64,000 bases of DNA from Linyphia triangularis (Eukaryota; Arthropoda; Arachnida; Araneae; Linyphiidae), in contig OZ021731.1 in NCBI GenBank assembly GCA_963978545.1, forward strand, positions 27,108,093 to 27,172,092. The letters run 5' to 3'. Shown here one piece after another: positions 36,515 through 50,990 of the stretch. Each line of letters opens with the position of its first letter. Position 1 is the first letter of the stretch. The notes beneath the pieces are model-generated. The model saw only the letters and a program-made list of their open reading frames with translations, searched no databases and had not been told where the DNA came from. Made by a program: the position numbers and the translations under genes.

Positions 36515-37257
36515 TCTGAGCAAGTTGTGAATAGCTGAAAAGCTTGGTCATTTTCGGCCCTGCTCATTATCCTTTATTTAGAAGTGTCGTAATGAAATTG
36601 AACTTTGCGCGAATGGAATCGTCTTGCTCTCAGTATGAGAGCTATAGGAACTCTAACAATTGAAATATTTACATTATTATGCAGTGTTTGCATTGTTAGT
36701 AATATATCAAATTATATTATAGTGGGTATATTTATCTAATATATCAACTCAGCAGCTGCCTCGTCAACCTTAAATGATGACAAAATTATCATGCAATTAA
36801 TAAAATATTATTAAAACAGTATTTTAATTGTTACTACAGAAAATAAAAAAATGTAAAGATTGTTAGGTAAATGTTGTACTGAAAGCACTTTGTAAGATAT
36901 AATTTTTGCAACAGTATTTTCCTTTGTAACAATGACAATCCACACCGATGACGGATCGAGGTTATTTTTTATAGATTTGACTGAAGGAAAAAAAATTCAG
37001 GTAAAATAGGTTTACTTTTTCTAACGATTTATTAAAATGTCAAAGAATCGTAATTAACACGCTTTTATTAGTTTCATCTGTATGTTTGTAACCGACTCTT
37101 TTGGGCTCGATTTTGCCCTACATTGAACGATCAGATTTGATTCAAACTTTTCACACTCGTCAAAGACCGATGACAATACAATAATTCAATAAGTTTGTCG
37201 CTTTATCACAAGGATTAGCTCGTGTTGCCCTTGCGCTGTTAAATTCAACCAACCAAT
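36515..37257. other. Upstream of gene A
   Basis: Expected to hold the gene A promoter. AT-rich; no element or motif could be singled out. Confidence 0.3.
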
Positions 37258-37353
37258 CTTCTCCGGAATCGAACCTTGGTGTGCCATTACAATCCCAGTA
37301 ATCACAGAACTTACTATCGACAATTGATAAGGCAGACATTTGAAAGATTTGTC
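37258..37353 (-). pseudogene. Fragment of nuclear 18S rRNA
   Basis: On the minus strand the stretch holds GACAAATCTTTCAAATGTC, TGCCTTATCAA, TCGAT and GGTTCGATTCCGGAGA in the order and near-spacing of the 5' domain of 18S rRNA (the TCTGCCCTATCAACTTTCGA to GGTTCGATTCCGGAG region). A few substitutions and a small deletion show decay. About 95 bp only; the flanks are not rRNA. The frame covering it (37186-37491) is therefore not a gene. Confidence 0.75.
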
Positions 37354-37559
37354 GTGGGCACGATGGTTATACAAAGCGTGTTTTTTTAGTCGCATTATCC
37401 TTACCAGGATCTTCAGGATTAGTGATTTTTCATATTCAGAGACACGGTAGTGTTTTGTGCCAGGTAATACGGCGTGTGCTAAGGCATACACATGACTTAA
37501 ATTTGAGACAAGCGTGTGACTATTGGCAGGAACAACTCGAGAGTTTTGTACACTTAACT

Positions 37560-38060
37560 AAAAAAATTTATAGTTTACATAAAAAATAATTAATAGTTTA
37601 AAAAACTAAAAAACACTCTTTAATAGAAAACCAAACTAAAAAGTGGAAAATAATTAATAGTTAAAAAAAACTTAAAAAAACACTCTTTAATAGAAAAGTG
37701 AACTAAAAAGTAGAAAATAATTTTAAAAAAGTTTGAAATAAAAATAAAGTGATTAACAAGAAATATTTATTTTATCGTAAAAAAGCGTGGGGTGCTTGAT
37801 GTCAATTGTTGTAAATATTTAATGACAGATATTGGTAAAAGTAGAGCCATTATGAAAATATTTTAAAAAGCACCCCACTCTTTTTTTAGGATAAAATAAA
37901 TATTTCTTGTTAATCACTCTATTTTTTTTTCATACATTTTTATTTACATACTCTTTTTATTCAAACTTATTTAAAATTATTTTCTACTTTTTAGTTCACT
38001 TTTCTATTATAGCGTGTTTTTAATTTTTTTAAACTATTATTTATTTTATATTTTTGAATA
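37560..38060. repeat. Foldback element (long inverted repeat)
   Basis: The left arm (to about 37800) and right arm (about 37868-38058) are inverted copies: AATAAATATTTCTTGTTAATC in the right arm pairs with GATTAACAAGAAATATTTATT in the left, and GTGGGGTGCTT with AAGCACCCCAC. The loop is about 70 bp. The left arm also contains an internal direct repeat of about 65 bp (CACTCTTTAATAGAAAA...AACTAAAAAGT twice). No coding content. It resembles foldback or long-TIR MITE elements. Confidence 0.8.
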
Positions 38061-38984
38061 ATATTTAAAGAATTCAAAAGAAGGTATGATTACATAATAT
38101 TGTTTAGTAAATTTATCAAAAAAAAAAAAAAAAAAAAAAAAAACACGAAATGAAATCCAATGCCTACGAAACACATAAAATATTATCTATCGTCATTATG
38201 AAAACAAACGTATCACATTTTTCTTAAGATATTTAAAAAGATAATTAGTTTAGTTATGAAGGAAAAAAATAACCCATTGACGGGGAATGTACACTGTTCA
38301 ATAAAATGAACATTACCTTTTATTATGATGTGTTATTTTATGGACGAACATATTTGTAATGAATTTCTGTTTCTGAAGGTTCTGATGTAATGAATGAAAT
38401 TTCACCATTCAATAATTACAAAACAATTGAAGATATTGAAATGTGAAAAAATATGTAATAATGAAAACCTCATATTATTGAAATATCATTTCCCAAAATT
38501 CATATACATTTTTTAAAAAAATCTTTCAACACTAAGTTTTTGTGTTTAGGCAAATACAATTTTATTAAGTCAAAAAAATGTAAAGAAAATGTTTGTCTCT
38601 ACTTTTGAACCAGCATAAGATGAGACATACTATTTTCATAATAACGGTTTCATGCACTACCAAATGTTAAATAAATTTAATTTTTACATTTCCTCCCCAA
38701 GAATATGCATATATTTTATAATGTATAATATTTAACATATAATTTTAATGCATGTTAAAATAACTATATATATTGTAGAATTGCGCCTCAGTTTCTTACA
38801 CATCAGTACACTTTCACAACTATACAGTTAACAGATTTTTATTTTCAATTACCCATATGTATACATAGGGTAATGAAAGTATAGTATTCGGTCGAAAAAA
38901 AATAATTCGATTTCTTTTTGCATTTCTTCACGTTTTGGAACATCCTGATTTCAAAAAAGTAACCCAGAAAAAATGTGTGTCTGT
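38061..38984. other. AT-rich, nothing recognised
   Basis: Contains a poly-A run (38119-38143) and CCCATATGTATACATAGGG at about 38852-38870. No gene. Confidence 0.3.
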
Positions 38985-39565
38985 GTGTTTGTGGTCAGCA
39001 TAACTCCCGAACAAATTGACCTCCGATGTTCACATTTGGTGAGCGGGTTGGTGATGGCAAAGTGACCTATACTTGAGGTTTTCGTCAAAATCGCGCATGC
39101 GCATAAGGTAGCTGCCATTGAAAAAAAAACTGTTTTTCAGTAATTGCTAAAAAACGTCTTTGACGATTTTGTCCAAAATCGCTGTGGTAATGCCTCTTAA
39201 GATGTTATAAACCTTCTCATCTCCGAAATTCCCGTAAAAATGCTTTAATGGCTTAAAAAGTGGAAAAACGAATGCCTTTAACACAGAGTGCTCTTTCCTT
39301 GAGCAAACCTCATCAAATATTGTTTTTCTTCTCTCCTCAGTTTTACTTACAAGAAAGGATAGTATAAGAATTATCGAAAAGTATAACGCCAAAATCATCA
39401 TTTTGGTAGAGTTCAAAATAAAAAAAAATAAAAAAAATACCCTATTTAAGAATTATCTCAAAAAATATCACCTAACCAGTCATTTTTCCTAAATGAATGA
39501 GGAAAATATTAAAACGATAAATGACACAAATCCACATCAGTATTATAGTGTAATTGAAAGTTGTT
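38985..39565 (-). repeat. Dispersed repeat family, copy 3
   Basis: Minus-strand copy of the family at 23820 and 27205. On that strand it reads TTACACTATAATACTGATG, GTGTCATTTATCGTTTTAAT, then the block around CTTTCCTTGAGCAAACCTCA (given as it reads on the plus strand), TACCTTATGCGCATGCGCGA and ACCAAATGTGAACATCGGAG. The frame at 39147-39416 lies within it and is not considered a gene. Confidence 0.7.
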
Positions 39566-40008
39566 CGATGTTCTACACCTCTAGTTTATTATTGTTAAAT
39601 GACATGCAAATGATAATCTCCAAGAAAACAATCCTTTAATACTCAGACCTCAATTATTTTTTCTTCCAAAATGGTAGAGTGTCGATAAATTGAAATTTAA
39701 TCAAGAATTAAAATTAATTTAAGATGAACATGCAATTATAAAAAGTGTCTTTCTGAAATTGGAATATTCTGAAAATCATTACGTGTTTTTTGAATATAAA
39801 ATAATGTATGGTTGTTTAGAGGATTTATATCTGAATTTTAAAATTGGTGATTAAAAAAACCCCATCAAAGCTTTTGTCCAAGGAAACGTAACTGCATACT
39901 TTCGTTTTCAAGTCATGTCAAGACAAATAAATTGTTTTGGAATCTAAAATCAATATGAAGTATAATAAGACAGTGACAGGAAAATCTTACTTAGTATATG
40001 AAAGGAAA

Positions 40009-40483
40009 AGGACCGCGTATCCCAGTCGGGAGAGTATCGTTCTCGTAACTAGAAGGTTGCGAGCCCTGAGGTTGCGAGTTCGGGCCTGGGACCGACTAAA
40101 GACCGCCGTGTTCGCTAATGGTGACTGGAGCACGTTAAATCAGTCATGGTAGCAAAGTCCTCCAAGTTCCCATACAAATCAATACCTCTGGGGGTGGCAA
40201 AGCCAAGTCTTCTGGTGGAATCTTCTGCTTGGTGATGCCTCTAAATTAAGAAGTTCCACATACGGTCGGTAGTACTGCCATCTACCGGATAGCTACCGAA
40301 AGAGGTAGAAATGAACTCTTCGGCGGCTATAGGTAGACTTGCGCACTCCCTCTTGCGAGTGTGCTCTTACATCCTGTGCAGTACTGCCCACTACCGATCT
40401 GTACGGGATATGGGGTTGGTATAAAATGCTCAAGCAGAGGTGCCTTAGTCCCCATAGTCCTTGATAAGAAAAAGAAGAAGAAG
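40009..40483 (+). mobile_element. tRNA-derived SINE, 475 bp, second family
   Basis: The head has A-box-like TATCCCAGTCGGGAGAG and B-box-like GCGAGTTCGGGCC, followed by a body of about 370 bp and a tail of GAAAAAGAAGAAGAAG. Perfect 13-bp duplications ATATGAAAGGAAA at 39996-40008 and 40484-40496 bound it. The body differs from the ~178-bp SINE family. The insertion looks fairly young because the duplications are identical. Confidence 0.92.
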
Positions 40484-40496
40484 ATATGAAAGGAAA

Positions 40497-41037
40497 TTTT
40501 CGACTAGCTAGATACATTTTTTGACGGGCTCTGGGGATTAGTACAGTTTTCTGGGAATTTAATTCTCCATATTATTGTGTTACGTGGTGCAACTCAGGAT
40601 TTACTGGGTTTATCTGTTTGCGTGTGCTACCTGTAAAAGGATCTATCCTTTGCTACTAGTTCAAGCTATGAAATCGGAAGTATATGTGAGTTTTTGAATT
40701 ATGTTATTCATTCTTTTGGTTTGATTGGTTTGTTAAAAGACATATCATCAAAGGGCAGTACACAGCACAAATTTAAAAGTCCAATATTTGGAAGCTATAA
40801 AAATATATCTCAAATTAATTTTCCTATTTACGAAGATAAACTGCGTTACTGCTTCTTGGAGAGATTAAATTTTTCACCTAAACTGAAAACAAAGAACCGA
40901 GTATTGTTGGAACTAAAATTGAGTCTGTTTGGGAAAAAGCAAGCACTGCTATTCCTATTGTGATCCATTCGAGAATACTGCAGATGATCCATACCTACAT
41001 AGAAAATATGTACTAATATTAAGTTAAAGCGTATGCA
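40497..41037. other. Non-coding, nothing recognised
   Basis: The 89-codon frame at 40694-40963 has no recognisable domain. Confidence 0.3.
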
Positions 41038-41167
41038 GCTTTCAATAAGCGACGAACGGGGTTTGAACCGAGGACCATGATGTCTCGGAATAGATACTTT
41101 ACCTCTGTGCAAAAGAGTACTCCAGTGCACAGAAGTTTGATCTGTTATTTGATGTCGCCACATATAG
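41038..41167 (-). repeat. tRNA-like repeat, copy 1
   Basis: On the minus strand it runs from GTGGCGACATC to GTTCGTCGC, whose ends can pair like an acceptor stem. It contains TTGCACAGAGGTAAAG (A-box-like) and GGTTCAAACCCCG (B-box-like). It is too long (about 112 nt) for a normal tRNA, so it is more likely a SINE head. About 95% identical to the copy 310 bp downstream. Confidence 0.6.
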
Positions 41168-41347
41168 CCCCCTCCCAGTGACGAAGGAGCGATGCTGTTG
41201 ATCAATGTCTGATCGGAGTTGGAGGTTTTTGAGATGCTTGTTGCATCGTTGTGTGAGTGTTGGCTGGTTGCGATGAAATGTCTTCTTTTCAGAAGCACCG
41301 ATAGATGGCAGCATGAATCATTTTTAGTCCAATCACCAATAAAGCGT

Positions 41348-41477
41348 TATCTAGCTTTCAATGGGCGACGAACGGGGTTTGAACCGAGGACCATGATGTC
41401 TCGGAATAGATTCTTTACCTCTGAGCAAAAGAGTACCCCAGTGCACAGAAGTTTGATCTGTTATTTGATGTCGCCAC
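41348..41477 (-). repeat. tRNA-like repeat, copy 2
   Basis: Near-identical to 41038-41167 over about 128 bp (differences such as ATACTTTACCTCTG versus TTCTTTACCTCTG). Either a local duplication or two insertions of the same short element. Confidence 0.6.
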
Positions 41478-41694
41478 AAAGTTATCTTGCAAAAGAAATC
41501 ATAACATTAAGGCTTTGTCAACATCTCATAAGTCTTATAAGTCGAATATTCGTTAATCTCGAGTGTTTTCATTAGGTCCCAAGAGTATGCCTTAAATAGA
41601 AAATGATTTCCGATACCTCAAACTTCGGATAAATCGAAGAATTTGGCCAATCCCTTGAACATCCAGCTATCGCCAGTTGATTGATATTTAAAAA

Positions 41695-42310
41695 AATCAT
41701 TTCCTGCTGCCATCTATCGATAAAAAGAATAACTTTTGACCCCCCCCCCCCCGAATGACTATTTCAATAAAGTGTGTACTATTGTAGAGTTGGGTTTTTG
41801 CAGTTTTTAGTTAAATATTTTTCGAAGTACATTATTTTAATAAATAGAGGTTTAATTTTGAAGCATTCATTCTATTACGATCTATTGCAATCCACGAGGG
41901 CTTTTCCGAAATTAGTTCTAAACATTTTAATTCTAAATCACAATGATCTTTTTCAAACTAACTATATTTATTGTTTAATTTGAAATATTTTCGATTTTAA
42001 TTTAACCCTTTGGGTACATTTGACGAGTGAGATTCGTAATCTGCTTACTTGGGCGAAGTTACGGTGGACGAGTCTGATTCGTCATCCGTTCATCCAAATC
42101 CGTCCCATGGACATAAAAATCTTCAAATAATTCAGTACTCAAAGGGTTAAGCATAATAATTATTGCAATAGTGAACACATATGAACATATTGATGAGATT
42201 AAAATAATTAAGAAGTCAAAGTTTATGGTAATTCTCCTTAGGGTTCTTACTTTAAAAAACAGATTTGGGAATAGAGTCTAAAGTTATCCATTATTTTTTA
42301 CAAACAACAA
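41695..42310 (+). repeat. Segmental duplication, copy 1 (with MITE)
   Basis: Shares about 450 bp with 46335-46822 at roughly 85-90% identity by eye, from CTGCCATCTATCGAT to TTATC(C/T)ATTATTTT. The main difference is the 149-bp MITE at 42002-42150, absent from copy 2. Non-coding. Confidence 0.85.
42002..42150. mobile_element. piggyBac-type MITE, 149 bp, with its empty site visible
   Basis: TTAACCCTTTGGGTAC at the left and GTACTCAAAGGGTTAA at the right, both with TTAA. The paralogous segment at 46660-46673 has TTTAATTTAAGCATAA, i.e. a single TTAA with no insert. This shows the insertion happened in copy 1 after the duplication (or was precisely lost from copy 2). Confidence 0.92.
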
Positions 42311-42335
42311 CTAATACTAAAATTAATATAAATAG

Positions 42336-42714
42336 TGTTACGAATTTTTGTATATTTGTAAATATTCCGTAGTGTTAATTTTGTAAATAGGAAAATTTAT
42401 GTACATTTCGCATAAGGCAGTGCAATAGTTTGTCTTTAGTTTGCTTCCCCGCAATCTGCGTTTAATTGGATCGGCATAACTTTTTTCTGTAGATTTCGTG
42501 TCTACATTGGCTATATTTCGCCACCCACACATCGTTAAGGGCTGTATCCTTTCCGGTGGATCATTGGACATTGGTTGGCTGCCCTCTCTGCTCTTTTCCT
42601 CGGCATGACACATAACTTCGTCAGCTCTTGACAGACCCCAATGAAATCGTGTCTCTTCTGTATCCGTTTTGGTGGCCTCAAAGTGGCCTACGACGAATTT
42701 CACACCCATGAACA
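42336..42714 (-). mobile_element. Possible solo LTR
   Basis: About 380 bp, more GC-rich than its surroundings, bounded by TGTTACGAATTTTT (plus strand) and CCCATGAACA, so it has TG...CA ends; TGTTACGAATT is a start I recall from arthropod LTRs. No clear 4-6 bp target duplication, so the limits are tentative. The 125-codon frame inside it (42338-42715) is not considered a gene. Similarity of the flanking duplication stops just before this point. Confidence 0.35.
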
Positions 42715-46181
<3,467 letters not shown>

Positions 46182-46334
46182 TTAAAATTTAACATGCAAC
46201 TTTAAATTCCTATATAATAAATAAGTCCATTGAAAGAAATTAGGAATAACAAACTAGTTTGAATGAAGTTTCAAATCTAAGTCCTAATGAGCCTTATTTT
46301 CCCGTTTCGTGATTTTGACCCATATTTAAACACA

Positions 46335-46822
46335 CGTTTGATGCTGCCATCTATCGATTAGAAGAATAACTTTTGAAAAACTACCGAATGACTATTTCCG
46401 ATTACAATAAAGTATGTACTATTGTAGCTTAGAGTTGGGTTTTTGAAGTTTTTAGTTAAATTTTATTCGAAGTACATTATTTTAATAAACAGGGGCTTAC
46501 TTGTGAACAGACGAGTTTAATTTTGAAGCATTAAATCTATTCCAAACCAGAAACCACGAGGGCTTTTTCGGAAATTAGTTATAAAAATTTTAATTCTAAA
46601 TCACAATGATCTTTTTCAAAATTACTGTATTTATTGATCAACTTGAAATTTTTTTGAATTTAATTTAAGCATAATCATTATTACTATACTGGATAAATAT
46701 GAACATATTGAGGGATTTAAAAAAATTAAGAAGTCAAAGTTTATAGTAATTCTTCATAGGGTTCTTTATAAAACAGATTTGGGAATAAAGAGCCATAAGT
46801 TATCTATTATTTTCTACAACTC
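46335..46822 (+). repeat. Segmental duplication, copy 2 (empty MITE site)
   Basis: Paralogue of 41695-42310; carries the unoccupied TTAA. It also has an extra short segment CTTACTTGTGAACAGACGAG absent from copy 1. Confidence 0.85.
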
Positions 46823-47340
46823 ATACTTCAGAAAAATTCATGTTTCACTTGAATACTGACTGCTGTAATGAACTCTGTCAAGGATAAAGAGCGGTCAAGG
46901 GAGTGCACTTGTTTTAAATCCAATATCGTTTTTGAAAAATAAAAGTTTGAACAAAAACCTTAGTCGTCTTGCACTCCATAATATGTGATCATCAACCCTC
47001 TGAAAATAACCCTGCCAGCATCAATTGATAATGAATCTATCTTATGAAAAGCTGGGCAGATAAATTATACTAAATAACAGCTTGAGTCTAAGAATAACAC
47101 AAACACAACATTCCTCCAGGATAGCAACAGAGAGAATCTTTATTACAACACAAGTACTATGAGTAACTTTAATCACGGCTAAACTGGATTCATCGCGGCT
47201 ATGACAGTGCGGTAAAGATCAAAGGATTTCAAATACCACCTTAGTTTGACCGTTTACCACTAGATGGCATTGGTCTAGTAGGATAGTTTTTGAATCATTT
47301 CGCCTTGACTAGCCTTCTACAATGTGGTGTGCTACCGTTT
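46823..47340. other. Upstream region of the THAP fragment
   Basis: No gene. A possible donor TTTC|GTAAGT at about 47340 and acceptor ACAATACAG just before the THAP ATG would define a ~50-bp 5'-UTR intron. Confidence 0.3.
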
Positions 47341-47392
47341 CGTAAGTGATTTTTGTAATTATTTACTCTTTTAATTCCCAAAACAATACAGC

Positions 47393-47830
47393 ATGCCTAT
47401 CTATTGCTGTGTACCTTTATGTAAGTCAAATAGTAATCTCGATAAAATATCTTTTCACGAATTCCCAGCTGATTCAGAACTGAAACGTGTTTGGCTGAAA
47501 GCCATTTCGCGTAATGATTTTTTTAACTCATCTAAAGTATATGTGCGTATCACTTTAAGGATTCAGATTTTTTGCAGTTCCCTACAATGAGATGTTTAAA
47601 AAAAGGATCGATCCCAACCGTGTTTAATGGATATCCTACTTACAAATCGATTCCCCAGAAGAGCGAACGTAGAGTTCTAAAACGTAAACAAAAAGGGAAT
47701 CTAAGTCTCCGAAGTAAAAAATTGAGAGCATCTTCTCCCTTTTCAGATAATGAAGCTGCAAATGTGTTATTAAATTTAGCTAGTTCTTCATACGATGATA
47801 ATTTTAACTGGTATAATATTTTCTCTTTAA
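47393..47830 (+). pseudogene. THAP zinc-finger gene fragment with one frameshift
   Basis: ATG 47393 opens MPIYCCVPLCKSNSNLDKIS then FHEFPADSELKRVWLKAI, the first half of a THAP domain: the first two zinc Cys, the FP pair and the invariant Trp. The frame is lost near 47537 by a one-base deletion. In the next frame ICAYHFKDSDFLQ supplies the C-x2-H pair, and KKGSIPTVF is the domain's closing AVPTIF-like motif. A basic linker follows (RRVLKRKQKGNLSLRSKKLR), ending near a GTATAA donor-like site at about 47811. THAP domains bind DNA and occur in host factors and P-type transposases; which one this was cannot be told. The alternative is a sequencing error. Confidence 0.75.
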
Positions 47831-48019
47831 ATACTTACTGTGTTAAGTTGCTACTATCTCCATTTATTATGTATTTGGAATTGTTGTAATCTATGAGTCG
47901 AGTACTTTTTTTGGAGAGACCGCTGTATGCGTCTGATAAATTGTATTCCAACTTGTGACAGCTCAAAATTTCTCTCTCAAAAAATCTCTAATTACTGGCC
48001 TAGGACTTAAGATGTGATA

Positions 48020-48185
48020 AAGAAACATTAGACGGGTTGCATCTGTGTATGTGAAAGATAACGCTCTATAGACGGGTGTATCTGTATGAATGTAGATCTA
48101 CCCTATAAACGGGTATCTGTATGAATGTAGATAAACTCTATAAACGGGTATCTGTATGAATGTAGATCTACCCTATAAACAGGAA
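48020..48185. repeat. Minisatellite, unit about 40 bp, four units
   Basis: CTATAAACGGGTATCTGTATGAATGTAGAT(C/A) type units in tandem between about 48030 and 48180, the outer ones diverged. Confidence 0.75.
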
Positions 48186-49324
48186 TCTATGAATGGAAGA
48201 TCGCCTCCTTATGTATCTGTGTGGGGTCTCCCATATGCGGGTTGTACCCATTTCTTTGTCCCTCGACAGGCTATTTGTAATTTTAGTAGATTAACAAAAA
48301 TGGACATCATGTTTTTATTGTTTTTAGCAAATTTGCTTGCATACGGGCTACAATGAGTTCCGTGGCTGGAATGATACCCTCACTCTTTTGTGATAATAAG
48401 TGGGTCAGAGTAGGCAAATTAAAATTAATGAAAAATGACCCACTGGGGACCCGTAGCTGCATATTAACTTATATTATCAGTATTGCTTAGAAATTTGTTT
48501 TAGATATCTTTGCATTATAACACTAATACTATAAATGCTTTTTACATATATAGAGTGATTCTCCAGCAATTGACCACATGCTAGTAGTTGACGAAAATAA
48601 CACAAAAAGGAAGTAAACAAGGATTGTTGTGATGGTATTCTAATTTTTATTGGTTAAAATATATCCAATAATTAATGAAAGTCACTGCCAAAAGTTATAG
48701 GGGTAGCCAAGCTTCCAATTGGATGATAAAAATTAACAAACACAAAGGTATATCACATGGTCTCGCAAGAGTGACTGACACCATTAGTAAAGGGTGGTTT
48801 AGCTTCTCTGTGATTTTTTAGCATCAACATGAATAATTTCTAAATGATTAAAATACAAATAATGTATGTAGATCATTTATGTTTGTTTTATATTAATATA
48901 CAAGTAATTTTTCTTTAAACCAATAAACAAATTATGAATAACAGATGGTTAATTACTGATCAGGCTAAGTGTTATACTTTTAGTAAATGACCAAAACGAT
49001 CAACTACTACATTGTTTTATTTCCTGAAAAATTCAAAAAATGAGATCAAATGGTCTGTTAAAAGAAAAAAGCATTGGTCTGGTCCGAGTTAAGCCGGAAA
49101 ATTTCCAGATCACTAACATTCTTGTAAATATCAAAATTACTTTTCACATTGAATTAAATAAAATATATGTTTAGTAAAATTTTTTATTATGAACAAGAAA
49201 AAATTAAAGTAGAAAACTAACTTAAATATTAATAAGAAATTGAGTTAAATAAATCATTAGGGAAGATTTTTTCTAGGTGTAAGCATATACCTAGGCTATA
49301 AGAATTCTGAAATCATTAAAATTA
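48186..49324. other. Non-coding, nothing recognised
   Basis: AT-rich, no supported gene. Confidence 0.3.
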
Positions 49325-49609
49325 AACACTCATGGAAGGGAAGAAATCCTTTTTCAAGTACACCGGAGAGGTTTGTTTTGGTTGATGGTTACGATTTTCG
49401 CCACTACCCCGGATTGGCGCTGTCCAAGTAGAAAATTTATCTCGTAGGTTGGTCGTCGCGAAATCAGCCATTGTCACAGCCTTATTCCCCCTTCAATCGA
49501 GTTAAGCCTTGCTTTAATATAACAGTTAGTGATGACACTTAGTGACAGCGCATACAAATAAGTGGTGCCATCTAGTAACAAGAACTACATTTAAACTCAT
49601 ACCTCAACA
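49325..49609 (-). mobile_element. 3' LTR of a copia-type element
   Basis: Read on the minus strand, a polypurine tract (AAAGTGGGAG, about 49611-49620) follows the pol relic, and immediately after it TGTTGAGGTATGAG begins the LTR. The outer end is uncertain (about 49325). No 5' LTR was found in the window. Confidence 0.6.
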
Positions 49610-49699
49610 CTCCCACTTTAGTTTAAATTGTTGTTAGAAACAGTGAGAGATTCTTGTCAAAAAAGAATATAAATTAAACCTTCAAAAGACAACACATTT

Positions 49700-50495
49700 G
49701 AGACTTAGTTAACATTATAGATTCAGTCCCATAGATGTTGCACAGAGTTCATTGCTTCGGTTTGTTGACAGTTTTAGTTAAGTAATCAGAGATCATATTT
49801 GATGTTGACATACTTTGAACATCCAATATGTCCAAATTTCAAAACTTCAAGTACAAAATGATACTGGATATCTATATGTTTAGATCTACCGTGATAGACA
49901 TTGTTCTTGCACAGAGCAACTGCTCCTCTGTTGACAATAAGTCACGATGAGCTTGATCCCCCCCCCCCCCCGATGAGCTTGATACACAAAACTTTCACAA
50001 TCCAGTGAGCCATATGGATTCTTACGCAGCTGCTGACCAAGGCATGTATTCAGCTTCAGTCGTGCTGGGAGCTACCGTGGGTTGGCTCTTACTACACCAA
50101 GGTACTGCACCTCCTCTAATAGTGAACACATATCCAGTGGTTGATCGTTGATCTCCCACATCACCTCCATAATTATATAATCACAATATACAACAATATC
50201 ACTGCAGAATTCTTTCGAGTAGTTTAGGGACGCTCCAGTTGTTCCACGAAGGTATAAATGATGCGCTTCACACAAGTTCAATGAAATTTACCAGGGCTGT
50301 TGCAAAACTGACAAACTGTATATACAGCATGGTATATGTCAGGCCTAGTTGCTTGAGATGTATACAACAAGCTCCCAACAACAACTTGGTATGGTACTTT
50401 GCATTCTACTGTACCCTCCTGATGAGATAACTGGAGTTTTGATGGCATTTTATTTGGTTCAAGAAGTGTTGTGACAGTATGAGACTCATGCATGT
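49700..50495 (-). pseudogene. Copia (Ty1)-type pol 3' fragment: RT end and RNase H
   Basis: Minus strand. VPYQVVVGSLLYTSQATRPD (RT/RNase H connection) at about 50400-50350, YLRGTTGASLNYSKE and a frameshifted GDQRSTTGYVFTIRGGAVPW, then STTEAEYM, the RNase H active-site motif, followed by a stop. The element's C-terminal ISDYLTKTVNKP is seen near 49780. Multiple stops and frameshifts plus a poly-C insert (49959-49973) mark it as dead. Confidence 0.85.
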
Positions 50496-50499
50496 TATA

Positions 50500-50990
50500 T
50501 TTGTGAGTAGTATAGGCAAATTAGACTCAAATTTGGGTCTAGACGGAAATAATTTTTATAAAGCTGAATTCTTCTGAAATAGGTTCTTTAGGCCCTCCTG
50601 GACTTCTCCAGAAAAGTCCCAAAAAATCCTCCTTGGGCAACATTCATAAATTTTGAATTTAAGTCCGCCATCTTGGATTTTTTTAAAAACGCTATAACTC
50701 GGCAATGCACAATCAGAAACAGTTTATGTTGGTGTCAAACGTTTCTTTTTAGCAAGAAGAACTTGTTATTACAATAAAAAGTCTAAAATTGAGAGTTGAT
50801 ATAATTTTATTAACATAAAACAGGCCTAAAACCTGCAAAAACAGCTTTTTTCCACTAAAGATTTGTAAAATTTAAAATTTATTTGATTAAAATCTTTCGT
50901 TTTCGAAAAACAGGAATTACCACAGTTTCTATTAGGTTTTTTTTATAACTGTTAGTGATCGTTTACGGGTTTTAGAAAGCTGAATAAAAA
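50500..50990. other. Leader of the multicopy pseudogene; no gene
   Basis: Non-coding; contains CCGCCATCTTGGATTTTTTT and AACGCTATAACTCGGCAA. Possibly the 5' flank of the mobile gene that starts at 50991. Confidence 0.3.

Noticed and set aside
37186..37491. 101-aa minus-strand frame
   Set aside because: Runs across the 18S rRNA fragment; no protein domain.
41219..41575. 118-aa plus-strand frame and 150-aa minus-strand frame nearby
   Set aside because: Span the tRNA-like repeat copies; no domain.
50072..50430. Short frames opposite the copia relic
   Set aside because: Only the minus-strand pieces show RT/RNase H motifs.
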